Source: Myxococcales bacterium (lineage in GTDB: Bacteria; Myxococcota_A; Polyangia; Polyangiales; Polyangiaceae). Taken from it: a stretch of 64,000 bases of DNA. The notes under the pieces are model-generated. The model did not search any database. It worked only from the letters and a program-made list of their open reading frames with translations, and was not told where the DNA came from. Positions 43,047 through 51,255 of this stretch are shown here, piece by piece; position 1 is the stretch's first letter, and each line of letters opens with the position of its first letter. Both the position numbers and the translations under genes were made by a program. The stretch spans positions 1 to 64,000 of the forward strand of contig JADJKB010000024.1 in assembly GCA_016706225.1 (NCBI GenBank), in the 5' to 3' direction.

Positions 43047-44687
43047 TCACTCACCGAACACCCGGATCAAAACGAGGTTCGGCTCGGTGCGTCGCACGGC
43101 CTCGAGCAGGCGCGCGCGGTTTCGACGCCAGAAGCTGGCGAGTGCTTCGCCGGTCGTCGTGTCGGCGGCGCGCACTGCCTCGTGGATCTGCCGGAGCGGC
43201 TCCGCGACCCCTGGGACACGGATTGGATCGTTGTCGAAGCGCGGAGCCAGGCAGTTCACGTCGAAGCTCGGCGTCCGAAATAGCGACGGTGCCGCGGCAT
43301 CGGTGGGTTCGATCAGCAAGTAGAGCTGTGCGGGGGTGCCGTCGTGCTGCGTCTGCAAGTGAAAACACACGAAACCGAGCCGCGAGGGCTCCTCCCGTTC
43401 CAGGCCGGCGGCGGTGCTCTGGTCGACCTCGCCCAAGCGGCGCTCATGGGTTCTCTGCTCCAGGTCGTCGAAGGAGAGGTTCTTCACCAGTCCGCTCGTC
43501 AAGATCAGGAACGCCTTTTGAGGTTTGAGCTCCGTCTCGGGGCGCAGCAAGATCCGCTTCGACTCCCAGAAGTAGTCTTCTACGTGCAGGTTCTGTTGGT
43601 AGTAAAAGCGCACCATGCGCAGCAGATCCCCGAACAGCTCGGCGTGGTGAGCTTGGTAGGCGTTCATGGCGTCGAGCTCGGTGCGCTCGCCGCGCAGAAC
43701 GGAGGTCAGAGTGCGGGCCGCGTGGTGGGCTGCGTGCATCGCCAGGAAGACGCCTGTCGAGAGCACCGGATCGATGAAACCCGATGCGTCGCCGACCAGG
43801 AGCCACCCGGGCCCGGCAACGCGCCGCATGCGATAACTCCAGTCCCGTTCGGTTCGCACCTTGGTGACGCGCTGCGCCCGGGCTCCGAGCACTCGGCTGA
43901 GCTCGGGGCTCGCGGCCACGTCTCGCTCGAAAGCTGCGGTGCGGTCCCGCTCGTTCACGGCGGCGCGTTCATCGAGCCGCACGATCCCCACGGACGCGTG
44001 GCCGCCCCCCATCGGAAACAGCCACAGCCAATGCCCAGCCTCTGCCACGAAGAGCGCCTGGTTCTCCCTGGGCAAGGCGAGCGCGCCGGCATGTTCGTAG
44101 TGCGCCCAGCTGGCCTGGTGTCTGAGCCCGTCGATCACCTCGCGCAGACCGAGCTCTCTCGCGAGGAGTGCGGACTGCCCGCTGGCGTCCACCACGAAGC
44201 GCGCCGTCGCCAGCTCGAGGTCGCTGGCGTCGCGTCTCTGGAAACACACACCTTCGAGTCGGTCGCCGCTCCAGACGAGCCGTTTTACGGCTGCGTGCTC
44301 CAGGGTCGTCGCGCCCGCTCGCGCAGCGGCCCGGAACAGCAGCTCGTCGAAACGCGAGCGATCGACCAACCAGGCATGGTCGTAGCTCTCGGTGTCGGAG
44401 AACCAGAGATCCCACTCGGGCGTGCGCCCCCACTTCTTGTGTGTGGTCCCGGACTTCCTGCCGAAGCCGGCGCGCTCGACCTCATCGAGCACGCCCATCT
44501 CGTTCAAGATGGGGATGATGCCGGGCAAGAGGCTCTCACCGACGTGCGCGCGGGGGTGACGATCCGCCTCGAGCACGAGCACCCTCAGTCCGGCTGTTGC
44601 CGCCAGAGTTGCGAGCGTGCTGCCCCCCGGGCCGCCGCCCATCACGATCACGTCGTAGTCGACGGCCTTTGCGCTCACGGGCCGCAC
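43047..44687 (-). CDS. Flavin-dependent halogenase-like monooxygenase
   Basis: A 546-residue FAD enzyme (GTG at 44687 or 44675). Rossmann motif G17-G-G-P-G-G22, H-V-G-E-S-L-L-P (48-55), the FGRKSG segment (75-80, where halogenases carry FxxKxG), the W-L-W-L-F-P stretch (220-225, in place of WxWxIP) and GDASGFIDPVLSTGVFLAM near 305-323. These are the landmarks of flavin-dependent halogenases and related hydroxylases. The WxWxIP deviation and the uncertain catalytic Lys leave hydroxylation or decarboxylation as alternatives. It lies 67 bases after the radical SAM gene on the same strand, so it probably belongs to that operon. Confidence 0.8.
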   Translation of the reverse strand: MRPVSAKAVDYDVIVMGGGPGGSTLATLAATAGLRVLVLEADRHPRAHVGESLLPGIIPILNEMGVLDEVERAGFGRKSGTTHKKWGRTPEWDLWFSDTESYDHAWLVDRSRFDELLFRAAARAGATTLEHAAVKRLVWSGDRLEGVCFQRRDASDLELATARFVVDASGQSALLARELGLREVIDGLRHQASWAHYEHAGALALPRENQALFVAEAGHWLWLFPMGGGHASVGIVRLDERAAVNERDRTAAFERDVAASPELSRVLGARAQRVTKVRTERDWSYRMRRVAGPGWLLVGDASGFIDPVLSTGVFLAMHAAHHAARTLTSVLRGERTELDAMNAYQAHHAELFGDLLRMVRFYYQQNLHVEDYFWESKRILLRPETELKPQKAFLILTSGLVKNLSFDDLEQRTHERRLGEVDQSTAAGLEREEPSRLGFVCFHLQTQHDGTPAQLYLLIEPTDAAAPSLFRTPSFDVNCLAPRFDNDPIRVPGVAEPLRQIHEAVRAADTTTGEALASFWRRNRARLLEAVRRTEPNLVLIRVFGE

Positions 44688-44754
44688 ACTTCCGAGAGGG
44701 GTTTCGTCTTCACCGAGCTTTACTCAGCATACCAAGACCGCTCGCGCCGGGCAG

Positions 44755-46386
44755 TCACTCGATGGGGCGGAGCGCGGCGTAGCCGTGAGCCCGGACGAAG
44801 TTGATGTGAACTCCGGCGCAGGTTGCGTCATGTGTGCAGCTCTTGCAGCGCCGGCTCTTGGTCATGAAGCGATCGGCGATGAAGCGCTCGGTGTAGCGCG
44901 GCATGTCGAGTCGGGCGTCGGCCCCCAGCATCCGCGCGTCGAGCTTCTTGCCGATGCGCTCTGGCTGTCGTCCGCCCAGACACACGGGGATGTCCAGGGA
45001 CCTCACCTCGGTGGGCAGAGTCTCGCAGGTGGCGTGGAGGTCCAGATCGCCTTCGCGCTGATCGGTGACCCGCTCGTACTTCGGGGCCTGCACGAGCAAG
45101 CGAGCGCCCAGCTGCACGAGTCGCGGCAGGTGTTCTGCCATGTTCTTCGAGAGCGGGACGACGATCTCGACGTCGCCCGGCCACGACAGGACGCGGTCCA
45201 CGTCCCGCGGGTCGCCGAGGAAGACCCGCGTCACCGGTCGCCCATGCAGCGCGGGGCCGGTCAGCGCCTCGAGCGTGGGCAGCTCGAGCCAGAGCTCGGC
45301 CTCTGGCGCGCGTGCCGCGAGCGCCGCGGCGGCCGGGGCGCTGCTCGCGATCACGTGTACCGCCCGCGCTCTGGGCAAGAGCTCGGCCCTGGGGCTCTGC
45401 TCCGACAGCTCGAGCACGTCGACCACCGGCTCGATGCGGTCCGCCAGCACTCGATCGAGCTCGTCACACAGCGGCTCGAGGTAACAGTGTTTGCAGCGCT
45501 CCGGCTGGCGGCAGTGGAGCTTCTCGCCATGCGAAAGGAAGCGGTCGAACTCTTCGCGGCGTCCCCGCACTTCATCGTTGAGCTTGTACGGATCCTGGAT
45601 CAGCTCCTCGAAACCTTCGGCGTACGGCGGAGGGAATCGGTTGAGCCACATGTGAATGTCCGGCCGCCGCGAGATGGCAAAGGCGCGGGCGAGCACCTCT
45701 TCATGGCCGTCGAGGTCGTAAAACAGGTGTTCGCGGGCCTTGCCCCAGGCGTTTCCGAACGGAATGACCTGCAACAGATCGAACTCGCGCACACCCCAGC
45801 TGATGAAGGTCTCGAGCATCTCCGGCAGCTGTTTGACGTTCATCTTGTTGATCACGACGTCCACGTTCACGATGAACCGCCCGCTCGCGAGCGCTGCGCG
45901 CAGGCCGGCGGTTTCCTGCTCGAACGCGCCCGGTGTGCCCACCAGCGCGTCGTGCAGCTTGGCGGTGTGCCCGTGCACGCTGAACGTGATCTCGTCGAGA
46001 CCGTTCTCCGCCGCCCGCTCCAGGAACTCGGGGTAAGCGAACATTCTTCCGTTGGTCACGGTCTGGACTCGGCGATACCCGGCGCGGCGTCCGAGCTTCA
46101 CGAAGTCGAGGAACTGCGGGTGAATGGTGGGCTCACCCCCGGACAAGATCAGCCGGGTTGCTCCCTTCTTTCGGCCTTCGACGATCTGCACCTTCACGTC
46201 CATGCCGGAGCGTACGGTGCCGTTGTGGGCCAGCGTATCGAGGCAAAACACGCAGTGGTTGTTGCAGTCGTAGGTCAGGCGCACCCAGTTGCGCTTTTCG
46301 TGAGCGGCCGCTTCGTGTGCGACGACCTTGCCCGCGCCGCCTGGACGTGGGTCGTCCGAGAACGTCGCGTCGTGCTCCAGACTCAC
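44755..46386 (-). CDS. Radical SAM enzyme with two auxiliary Cys motifs (HxsD cluster)
   Basis: A 543-residue enzyme. SAM site C41-N-N-H-C45-V-F-C48, GGEP at 83-86 and TNGR at 111-114 are canonical. A first auxiliary Cys group is C292, C298-x2-C301-x5-C307 (QPERCKHCYLEPLCDEL). A middle domain of unknown fold (about 310-490) follows, and a second group C514-x2-C517-x5-C523-A-G-V ends the protein. This is longer than SPASM enzymes of about 400 residues. The start overlaps the stop of the methyltransferase gene by four bases (ATGA), so it is translationally coupled to it. Peptide modification is the likely role, from the HxsD neighbours. Confidence 0.88.
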   Translation of the reverse strand: MSLEHDATFSDDPRPGGAGKVVAHEAAAHEKRNWVRLTYDCNNHCVFCLDTLAHNGTVRSGMDVKVQIVEGRKKGATRLILSGGEPTIHPQFLDFVKLGRRAGYRRVQTVTNGRMFAYPEFLERAAENGLDEITFSVHGHTAKLHDALVGTPGAFEQETAGLRAALASGRFIVNVDVVINKMNVKQLPEMLETFISWGVREFDLLQVIPFGNAWGKAREHLFYDLDGHEEVLARAFAISRRPDIHMWLNRFPPPYAEGFEELIQDPYKLNDEVRGRREEFDRFLSHGEKLHCRQPERCKHCYLEPLCDELDRVLADRIEPVVDVLELSEQSPRAELLPRARAVHVIASSAPAAAALAARAPEAELWLELPTLEALTGPALHGRPVTRVFLGDPRDVDRVLSWPGDVEIVVPLSKNMAEHLPRLVQLGARLLVQAPKYERVTDQREGDLDLHATCETLPTEVRSLDIPVCLGGRQPERIGKKLDARMLGADARLDMPRYTERFIADRFMTKSRRCKSCTHDATCAGVHINFVRAHGYAALRPIE

Positions 46387-47318
46387 TCCCTCACCTCGAG
46401 CTTTTCATAACGCAGGAGCCACTGATTGCTACCCCCCGGGCGCACGTCCCGGCGTTCGAGCAAGCGCAGGGGCAGCGCTGCGACACGCGCCGCCGTCGCC
46501 TCTGCGCCGTCATTCCGGTGGTGCTCGAAGTCGGCGCCGCCGCCCTCGGCGCGGGCCGCCTGTTCGCTGCTGCGGATCAGGCCGAAGGCGACGTCGTCGA
46601 TCAAGAGCAGCGAGCCTCCGGTCTCGAGTCGGCTCACCGCAAAGGCCAGCGCTTGATCGGGATCCGGCAGATGGTTGAGGCTGCGGAGGAAGAGCACGTG
46701 GCGGAAGTGTCGCCGTTCGTCCACCGCGTCCCACGAGCCGACACACGCTTCCAGCCAGGGCAGCGCGCGGCTGGCCAGGTTCAAGCGCTGCGCGTCGGGG
46801 TCGAGCGCCAGATAACGCGCGCGTCCACTCACGACCGCGGGTGCGAGCTCCGCCGCGTAGGGGACCTCTCCCGCACCAATGTCCAGGACGTCACCGGTCA
46901 GCCCCCGAAGCAGCTCCCGTGTGCGGGCGTCGTCGACGCCGAACACGTTGGCCTTGGCGGCAACATACGCTCCCGGGCAGTGAACCGCGCGGGGGCATGG
47001 CCCACACTCGTCGGCGCGAGTGAGGGCTCCGAGGTCCCGCGCGAAATCGTCGGGTGAGCGTTTGTTGCTCTTGTCCACGTAGAGCTGCCCGAGCGCCTTG
47101 ACCTCGCGGAGCTCCGCTGTGTCGAAATCGGTGCTGGTGGTCACGAACAGGCGCATGCGATCGCGCAGGCGCAGGAAGACCGCGCGCGCCGGGTCCGAGA
47201 CCTCGAGCAGCGTCATTGGCCCCACCTCCGCCTTGAGTGGGCAGGCCTCACCCGGCGCGCGCTTCACGTCACGCGCGGGCACCAGGTTGAAGGAGTTCGA
47301 GCGCACGGCTGCGCTCAC
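46383..47318 (-). CDS. Class I methyltransferase with N-terminal radical-SAM-like Cys motif
   Basis: A 311-residue protein in two parts. Residues about 1-125 carry E-C105-G-P-C108-x5-C114-P-G, the same C-x2-C-x5-C-x-G signature as the radical SAM tails in this window, but with no SAM-radical barrel. Residues about 135-300 are a class I SAM-dependent methyltransferase (DVLDIGAGEVPY glycine loop, YLALDPD acidic end of strand 2, FLRSLNHLPDPDQAL). Both neighbours overlap by four bases. The first part probably binds Fe-S or zinc, or the same partner as the radical SAM enzyme; the methylated substrate is unknown. Confidence 0.78.
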   Translation of the reverse strand: MSAAVRSNSFNLVPARDVKRAPGEACPLKAEVGPMTLLEVSDPARAVFLRLRDRMRLFVTTSTDFDTAELREVKALGQLYVDKSNKRSPDDFARDLGALTRADECGPCPRAVHCPGAYVAAKANVFGVDDARTRELLRGLTGDVLDIGAGEVPYAAELAPAVVSGRARYLALDPDAQRLNLASRALPWLEACVGSWDAVDERRHFRHVLFLRSLNHLPDPDQALAFAVSRLETGGSLLLIDDVAFGLIRSSEQAARAEGGGADFEHHRNDGAEATAARVAALPLRLLERRDVRPGGSNQWLLRYEKLEVRE

Positions 47319-47530
47319 CCGTCGCGCCGCTCGATGGTCGCGCCGAGCGCATAGTTCGCCAGCTCGTCTGCGACCAGACCGAGATCCTGGTCAGCGAGGG
47401 CCTCGAGCCGAACGACGAACGCTTGCTCGGTCTTCTCGAGCTCGGCACGCGCGAACTCGGCGTACATTTTCACCGCCGCGTCGACGGCTTCACCCGAGTA
47501 GAGATCGCAGGGAAATCTCAGCTCGATCAC
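47315..47530 (-). CDS. Short HxsD-like protein
   Basis: A 71-residue protein from GTG 47530, overlapping the upstream gene's stop (GTGA) and the next gene's start. The pattern FPCDLYSGEAVDAAVKMYAEF, then QAFVVRLEAL and DELANYALGATIE, matches the HxsD layout: an N-terminal YS/YP strand, a helix, a strand and a C-terminal helix with an LLNDYxLRE-like motif. Here ELANYALGATIE stands in that place. HxsD is a small accessory protein of the His-Xaa-Ser peptide-modification system with unknown chemistry. The sequence is short, so the assignment is moderate. Confidence 0.55.
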   Translation of the reverse strand: MIELRFPCDLYSGEAVDAAVKMYAEFARAELEKTEQAFVVRLEALADQDLGLVADELANYALGATIERRDG

Positions 47531-47976
47531 GGCTCGCCGTCCCCGGACTTCGGCGGCTTCTTCTTGTATTTCTCTTCCCAGCTGACGGCAATTCCCAGTG
47601 GATCGTCGAACGCCGCTTGTTCGTCCGCGTCCATCTCGAGCAGGTCGTCGAGACCCGGTGGCCCGGCGGCGCCCCCGAGTGCCTGAGTCGTGACGGTCTC
47701 GACCAGCTGTCGGTTGTCTTCCACCAGCAGGCGCCGCCACGCTTGCCCGAGCAGCTCGTTCTCGAGCTCGCCGGCCAAGAGCTCTACCGGCGTCTTCTCA
47801 CCGGCCTTGGGTTTCAAGCGGATCGAGATGCGACCCGGAGCGGGGCGGTCGAGGCGTACGTAGCAACGGTCGATGAAGACGTAGGCGGCTCCGTAGATCG
47901 CATCCTTCGGATACAGCGCCTCGTCGAGCTCGACGAGCAACCCGTCGTCCGCTTGTGTCACCACGGCCTCCGCCAT
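47527..47976 (-). CDS. HxsD-like protein, longer form
   Basis: A 149-residue protein (ATG 47976; GTG 47979 directly before it is possible). The core LVELDEALYPKDAIYGAAYV then RISIRLKPKAG and ELENELLGQAWRRLLVEDN follows the HxsD pattern of strand, helix, strand and final helix, and agrees better with the family than the short copy beside it. A C-terminal extension (about 105-149) is acidic then Lys-rich (EEKYKKKPPKSG). The two copies may form a heterodimer that presents a peptide to the radical SAM enzyme; this is inference. It starts 62 bases after the Tat-protein stop. Confidence 0.65.
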   Translation of the reverse strand: MAEAVVTQADDGLLVELDEALYPKDAIYGAAYVFIDRCYVRLDRPAPGRISIRLKPKAGEKTPVELLAGELENELLGQAWRRLLVEDNRQLVETVTTQALGGAAGPPGLDDLLEMDADEQAAFDDPLGIAVSWEEKYKKKPPKSGDGEP

Positions 47977-48037
47977 CACCCGGAGCTTAGCGTCTTTCGC
48001 GGCCCGCGACGGGCGATTATCCGCTGGAGAAAACCGG

Positions 48038-48532
48038 TCAACGCACGTGCCGTCGTGGGCTCGTGCGCTCCGCCAGCGTGAGGAACTCGCTGCGATCGGC
48101 GGCGGCCTCGTTGGAGCGGATCACTTCTGCCAGGGCCATGGCCGCGAGCCCGTGGTCTTCGTGGGTGCCCGTGGCGCCGTCGCCGCGGTTGGCCAGGAAG
48201 ACTTCGAAAAACTCGGTGGCCGCCGGTCCGCGCGGGGCGGACGAAGAGTGGTCGCGCGCGCAGATGTCGAGTTGGAACTCGATGCCCGCGCGGTCGCTGA
48301 GGATGACACTCAGCGCGCCGTCGGTGACGCCGACGAGGTTGGCGATGGTCCACGCGCCGAGGCTCGACCCGACCCGCAGTGGGGCGACGAGGTGTGTGGC
48401 GGGAGGTGCCTCGGCTCCGGCACCAACCGGGGGGCGCTCGGCCGCGTTTGCGGCGCCGGCGAGCGAGGCGCCGGCGGCGCTGACCCCCGCCCAGCCCAGC
48501 ACGCTGCGCCTACTGACCGAATCTTCGCTCAT
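48038..48532 (-). CDS. Tat-signal protein of unknown function, first gene of the HxsD operon
   Basis: A 164-residue protein with a twin-arginine export signal (SRRSVLGWAGVSAAGASLAG, residues 7-26). The mature part begins near AAERPPVG and contains a compact domain: strands (LRVGSSLGAWTIANLVGV, ALSVILSDRAGIEFQLDI), one Cys in LDICARDHSSS, and a helix pair (TEFFEVFLANRGDG, EDHGLAAMALAEVIRSNE). It matches no family I know. Tat export implies folding, often around a cofactor, in the cytoplasm. Its position at the head of an HxsD/radical SAM gene set makes it a candidate substrate of that set. Confidence 0.7.
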   Translation of the reverse strand: MSEDSVSRRSVLGWAGVSAAGASLAGAANAAERPPVGAGAEAPPATHLVAPLRVGSSLGAWTIANLVGVTDGALSVILSDRAGIEFQLDICARDHSSSAPRGPAATEFFEVFLANRGDGATGTHEDHGLAAMALAEVIRSNEAAADRSEFLTLAERTSPRRHVR

Positions 48533-48587
48533 CTCTTGCCCGAGTGATGGTCGATCAAGCGTGGCTCGAACGTCAACGCTTTGCCAC

Positions 48588-51191
48588 TCAAACGTTGAAG
48601 CTCAGCTTGTCGCCGTCCAGGTCGACCTTGATTGTGGTGCCCTCTGGGTAGCGATTTCCGAGCAGCGCTTCGGCCAGCGGGTCCTGCACCTGCTTCAGGA
48701 TGGCGCGGCGCAGCGGCCGAGCTCCGAGGGCGGGCTCGTAGCCCAGCTCGACGAGGCGCCCCTTGGCCTGTTCCGTCAGCTCGACCTTCACGCGCCGGTC
48801 CGCGAGGAGCTTCTCGAGCTTGCGCAGCTGGATGTCGACGATCTTCCTGAGGTCGGTCTTCGACAGGGAGCGGAACACCACGACGTCGTCGATGCGGTTC
48901 AAGAACTCCGGTCGGAAGAACTCGCCGAGCTGTCCGAGCAACACGTCGCGTAGCGCTTCGCGTCCGTCTTCGGACTCGAACAACTTCGGATCCGTCTCCA
49001 GGATGCGTTGTGAGCCGATGTTGCTGGTCATGATGACCACGGTGTTGGAGAAATCGGCGCTGCGCCCGCGCCCGTCCGTCAGTCGTCCGTCGTCGAGGAC
49101 CTGCAACAGCAGGTTGAACACGTCCTGGTGTGCCTTCTCGACCTCGTCGAACAGCAGCACCGAGTACGGGCGGCGGCGGACCGCCTCGGTCAAGAATCCG
49201 CCCTGGTCACTGTCGGCGTAACCCGGCGGGGCACCGATCAGTCGCTGCGCCATGTGGCGCTCCATGAACTCGCTCATGTCGAGACGTGTGAGCGCGGACT
49301 CGTCATCGAACAAGAACTCGGCTAACGCCTTGCCGAGCTCGGTCTTGCCGACGCCGCTCGGTCCGAGGAACAAGAAGCTGCCGATGGGCTTGCCCGGGTC
49401 CCTGAGGCCAACTCGCCCTCGGCGCACCGCCCGCGAGATGGCCTTCACCGCTTCGTCCTGCCCGACCACACGTTGTTCGAGGCGGGACTCCATCTTCAAG
49501 AGTTTGTCGGCTTCGCCCTCCAGCATCTTTGCTACCGGGATGCCGGTCCAGATGGCCAGGGTCGCCGCGACATCACTCTCGCTGACGTCGCGCGAGCCGT
49601 CGACCACCCCCGCGCCCCGGGCGGCCTCTTCGGCGGCGGCGAGGCGCTTCTCCAGATCGGGCAGCGTGACGTGCTCGAGCTCGCCGAGGCGGGCGAAATC
49701 CTTCTTTGCGCGGGCGTCCTCCAGCGCCGCCCGCGCAGCGTCGACCTCGCTCTTGAGCGCACGGACAGCGGCCACGGCGCCCCGCCGGGACTCGAGCTTG
49801 CTCTTCATCTCGACGACCCTGGGCTCTAGCCCCGCCAGCTCAGCCGAGAGTTTGTCGCGTGTGGCCCGGGTGGCCGCGTCGTCCGTCTTTTCCAGCGAGT
49901 GCAGCTGCGCCTTGAGTGACTCGGCACGGCGCATGGCGGCATCGACGGGGGCGGGGATCCCGTCCGTTTCGACGCGTTTTCCCGCGGCAGTCTCGTCCAG
50001 CAGATCGACCGCGCTGTCCGGCAGAAAACGGTCCTGCAAATAGCGTTTGGCCAGTCGCACCGCCGAGTTGATCGCACCTTCGCTGATCTCGACTTGGTGG
50101 CGCTCTTCGTAACGACTCGCGACGCCGCGCAGCACTTCGACCGCGCCGTCCACGCTGGGTTCGTCGATGGGGAGGTTGGTGAACGCGCGCAGGATCGAGG
50201 CGTCCTTGTCGGCGATCTTCCGCAGGCCCTCCGGCGTCGTCGTGGCCAGCATGCGGATTTCTCCGCGCAAGAGCGGCGATTTGAGGAAGTCTCCGACGCC
50301 GGATCCGGCCGGCCCCTGTCCAAACAGCTGCTCGACGCCCCGCGCGATCAGCACGGATTGGCCGCGTCGGTCGTCGGCGAGCGACGACAACAAACCCCGC
50401 ATGCGTTCATCGACGTCACTTCGCAGGCGTGTCCCGGCGACCAGCGCAGCCGCGTCGAGCTCGAGCAGCCGGACGCCCGCCAGACTCGTCGGCACGTCGC
50501 CATCGGCGATGCGCTGCGCGAGGCCGGAGATCACCGCGCCCTTGCCCACCCCGGGTTCGCCCACCAAGAGTGTGTTGTTCTTCTGGCGCCGCTCCAAGAT
50601 CGTAGTCAGGCGCCGCACCTCGGTGTCGCGGCCGATCACCGGATCGAGCCGACCGGCTCGCGCGTCTTCGACCCAGTCGTGAGTGTAGGTCTCCGCGTTG
50701 GTCACGCCGCTGCTCGGCCTCTTGGGCACGCTGCGGGGCTGCGAGCGGAGCACCGCCAGGTGACCTCGGAGTGAGCCGGGTGCGATGCCGAGCGCGCCCA
50801 GGATGTCACCGGCGGGCCCACGGATCTCTTGCGACAGCGCGTTGACCAGATGCTCGACCAGCACGTTGCCGGAGCGCTCTCGTTCGGCCTCGCGTCCCGC
50901 GCGCTCGAGCAGATCGAGCATGCCGGACGACAGGTACGCGGGCTCTCGACCGGCGGGCAGCTGCGCGAGCGAGCGTTCGCAGGCCGACTGGAGCTCCACC
51001 ACATCGACGTTCGCCGAGCGGAACACCGCGACCACCCCCGTCTCTCGCTCCAGCATGCGGGCCAAGAGGTGCAACGGCAGAACTTCTGGATGTTTGCGGC
51101 CGTCCGCGATGGCCTGCGCCCCGGCTACCAGCGCCTTGGCATCGGGGGCGTAGCGTTCGAGTGAGAGGGTGGTCGTGTCCGAGCTCGGCAT
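48588..51191 (-). CDS. clpB: ClpB-like disaggregase with degenerate first ATPase domain
   Basis: An 867-residue Hsp100 protein: Clp N-domain (about 1-145), NBD1 (about 160-400), a shortened coiled-coil M-domain (about 405-520), NBD2 (about 545-760) and the C-terminal small domain. NBD2 is intact: GPSGVGKTELGKALAEFLF, VLLFDEVEKAH and a GAPPGY pore loop. NBD1 is not: Walker A reads GEPGVGKG (211-218, Thr lost), Walker B has A283-R284 in place of Asp-Glu, the pore loop has GTRLR where Tyr is usual, and the Arg finger pair reads LRAF. ClpB normally resolubilises aggregates with DnaK. This copy probably depends on NBD2 alone or is a regulatory paralogue. It is read ahead of the Tat-protein gene on the same strand. 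Confidence 0.88.
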   Translation of the reverse strand: MPSSDTTTLSLERYAPDAKALVAGAQAIADGRKHPEVLPLHLLARMLERETGVVAVFRSANVDVVELQSACERSLAQLPAGREPAYLSSGMLDLLERAGREAERERSGNVLVEHLVNALSQEIRGPAGDILGALGIAPGSLRGHLAVLRSQPRSVPKRPSSGVTNAETYTHDWVEDARAGRLDPVIGRDTEVRRLTTILERRQKNNTLLVGEPGVGKGAVISGLAQRIADGDVPTSLAGVRLLELDAAALVAGTRLRSDVDERMRGLLSSLADDRRGQSVLIARGVEQLFGQGPAGSGVGDFLKSPLLRGEIRMLATTTPEGLRKIADKDASILRAFTNLPIDEPSVDGAVEVLRGVASRYEERHQVEISEGAINSAVRLAKRYLQDRFLPDSAVDLLDETAAGKRVETDGIPAPVDAAMRRAESLKAQLHSLEKTDDAATRATRDKLSAELAGLEPRVVEMKSKLESRRGAVAAVRALKSEVDAARAALEDARAKKDFARLGELEHVTLPDLEKRLAAAEEAARGAGVVDGSRDVSESDVAATLAIWTGIPVAKMLEGEADKLLKMESRLEQRVVGQDEAVKAISRAVRRGRVGLRDPGKPIGSFLFLGPSGVGKTELGKALAEFLFDDESALTRLDMSEFMERHMAQRLIGAPPGYADSDQGGFLTEAVRRRPYSVLLFDEVEKAHQDVFNLLLQVLDDGRLTDGRGRSADFSNTVVIMTSNIGSQRILETDPKLFESEDGREALRDVLLGQLGEFFRPEFLNRIDDVVVFRSLSKTDLRKIVDIQLRKLEKLLADRRVKVELTEQAKGRLVELGYEPALGARPLRRAILKQVQDPLAEALLGNRYPEGTTIKVDLDGDKLSFNV

Positions 51192-51255
51192 TGTCCGTGG
51201 AACTTATCTCGACCTGGGCAGAACGGGGAGAGCGCCGTAGGCTTTGCCCCGGAAT

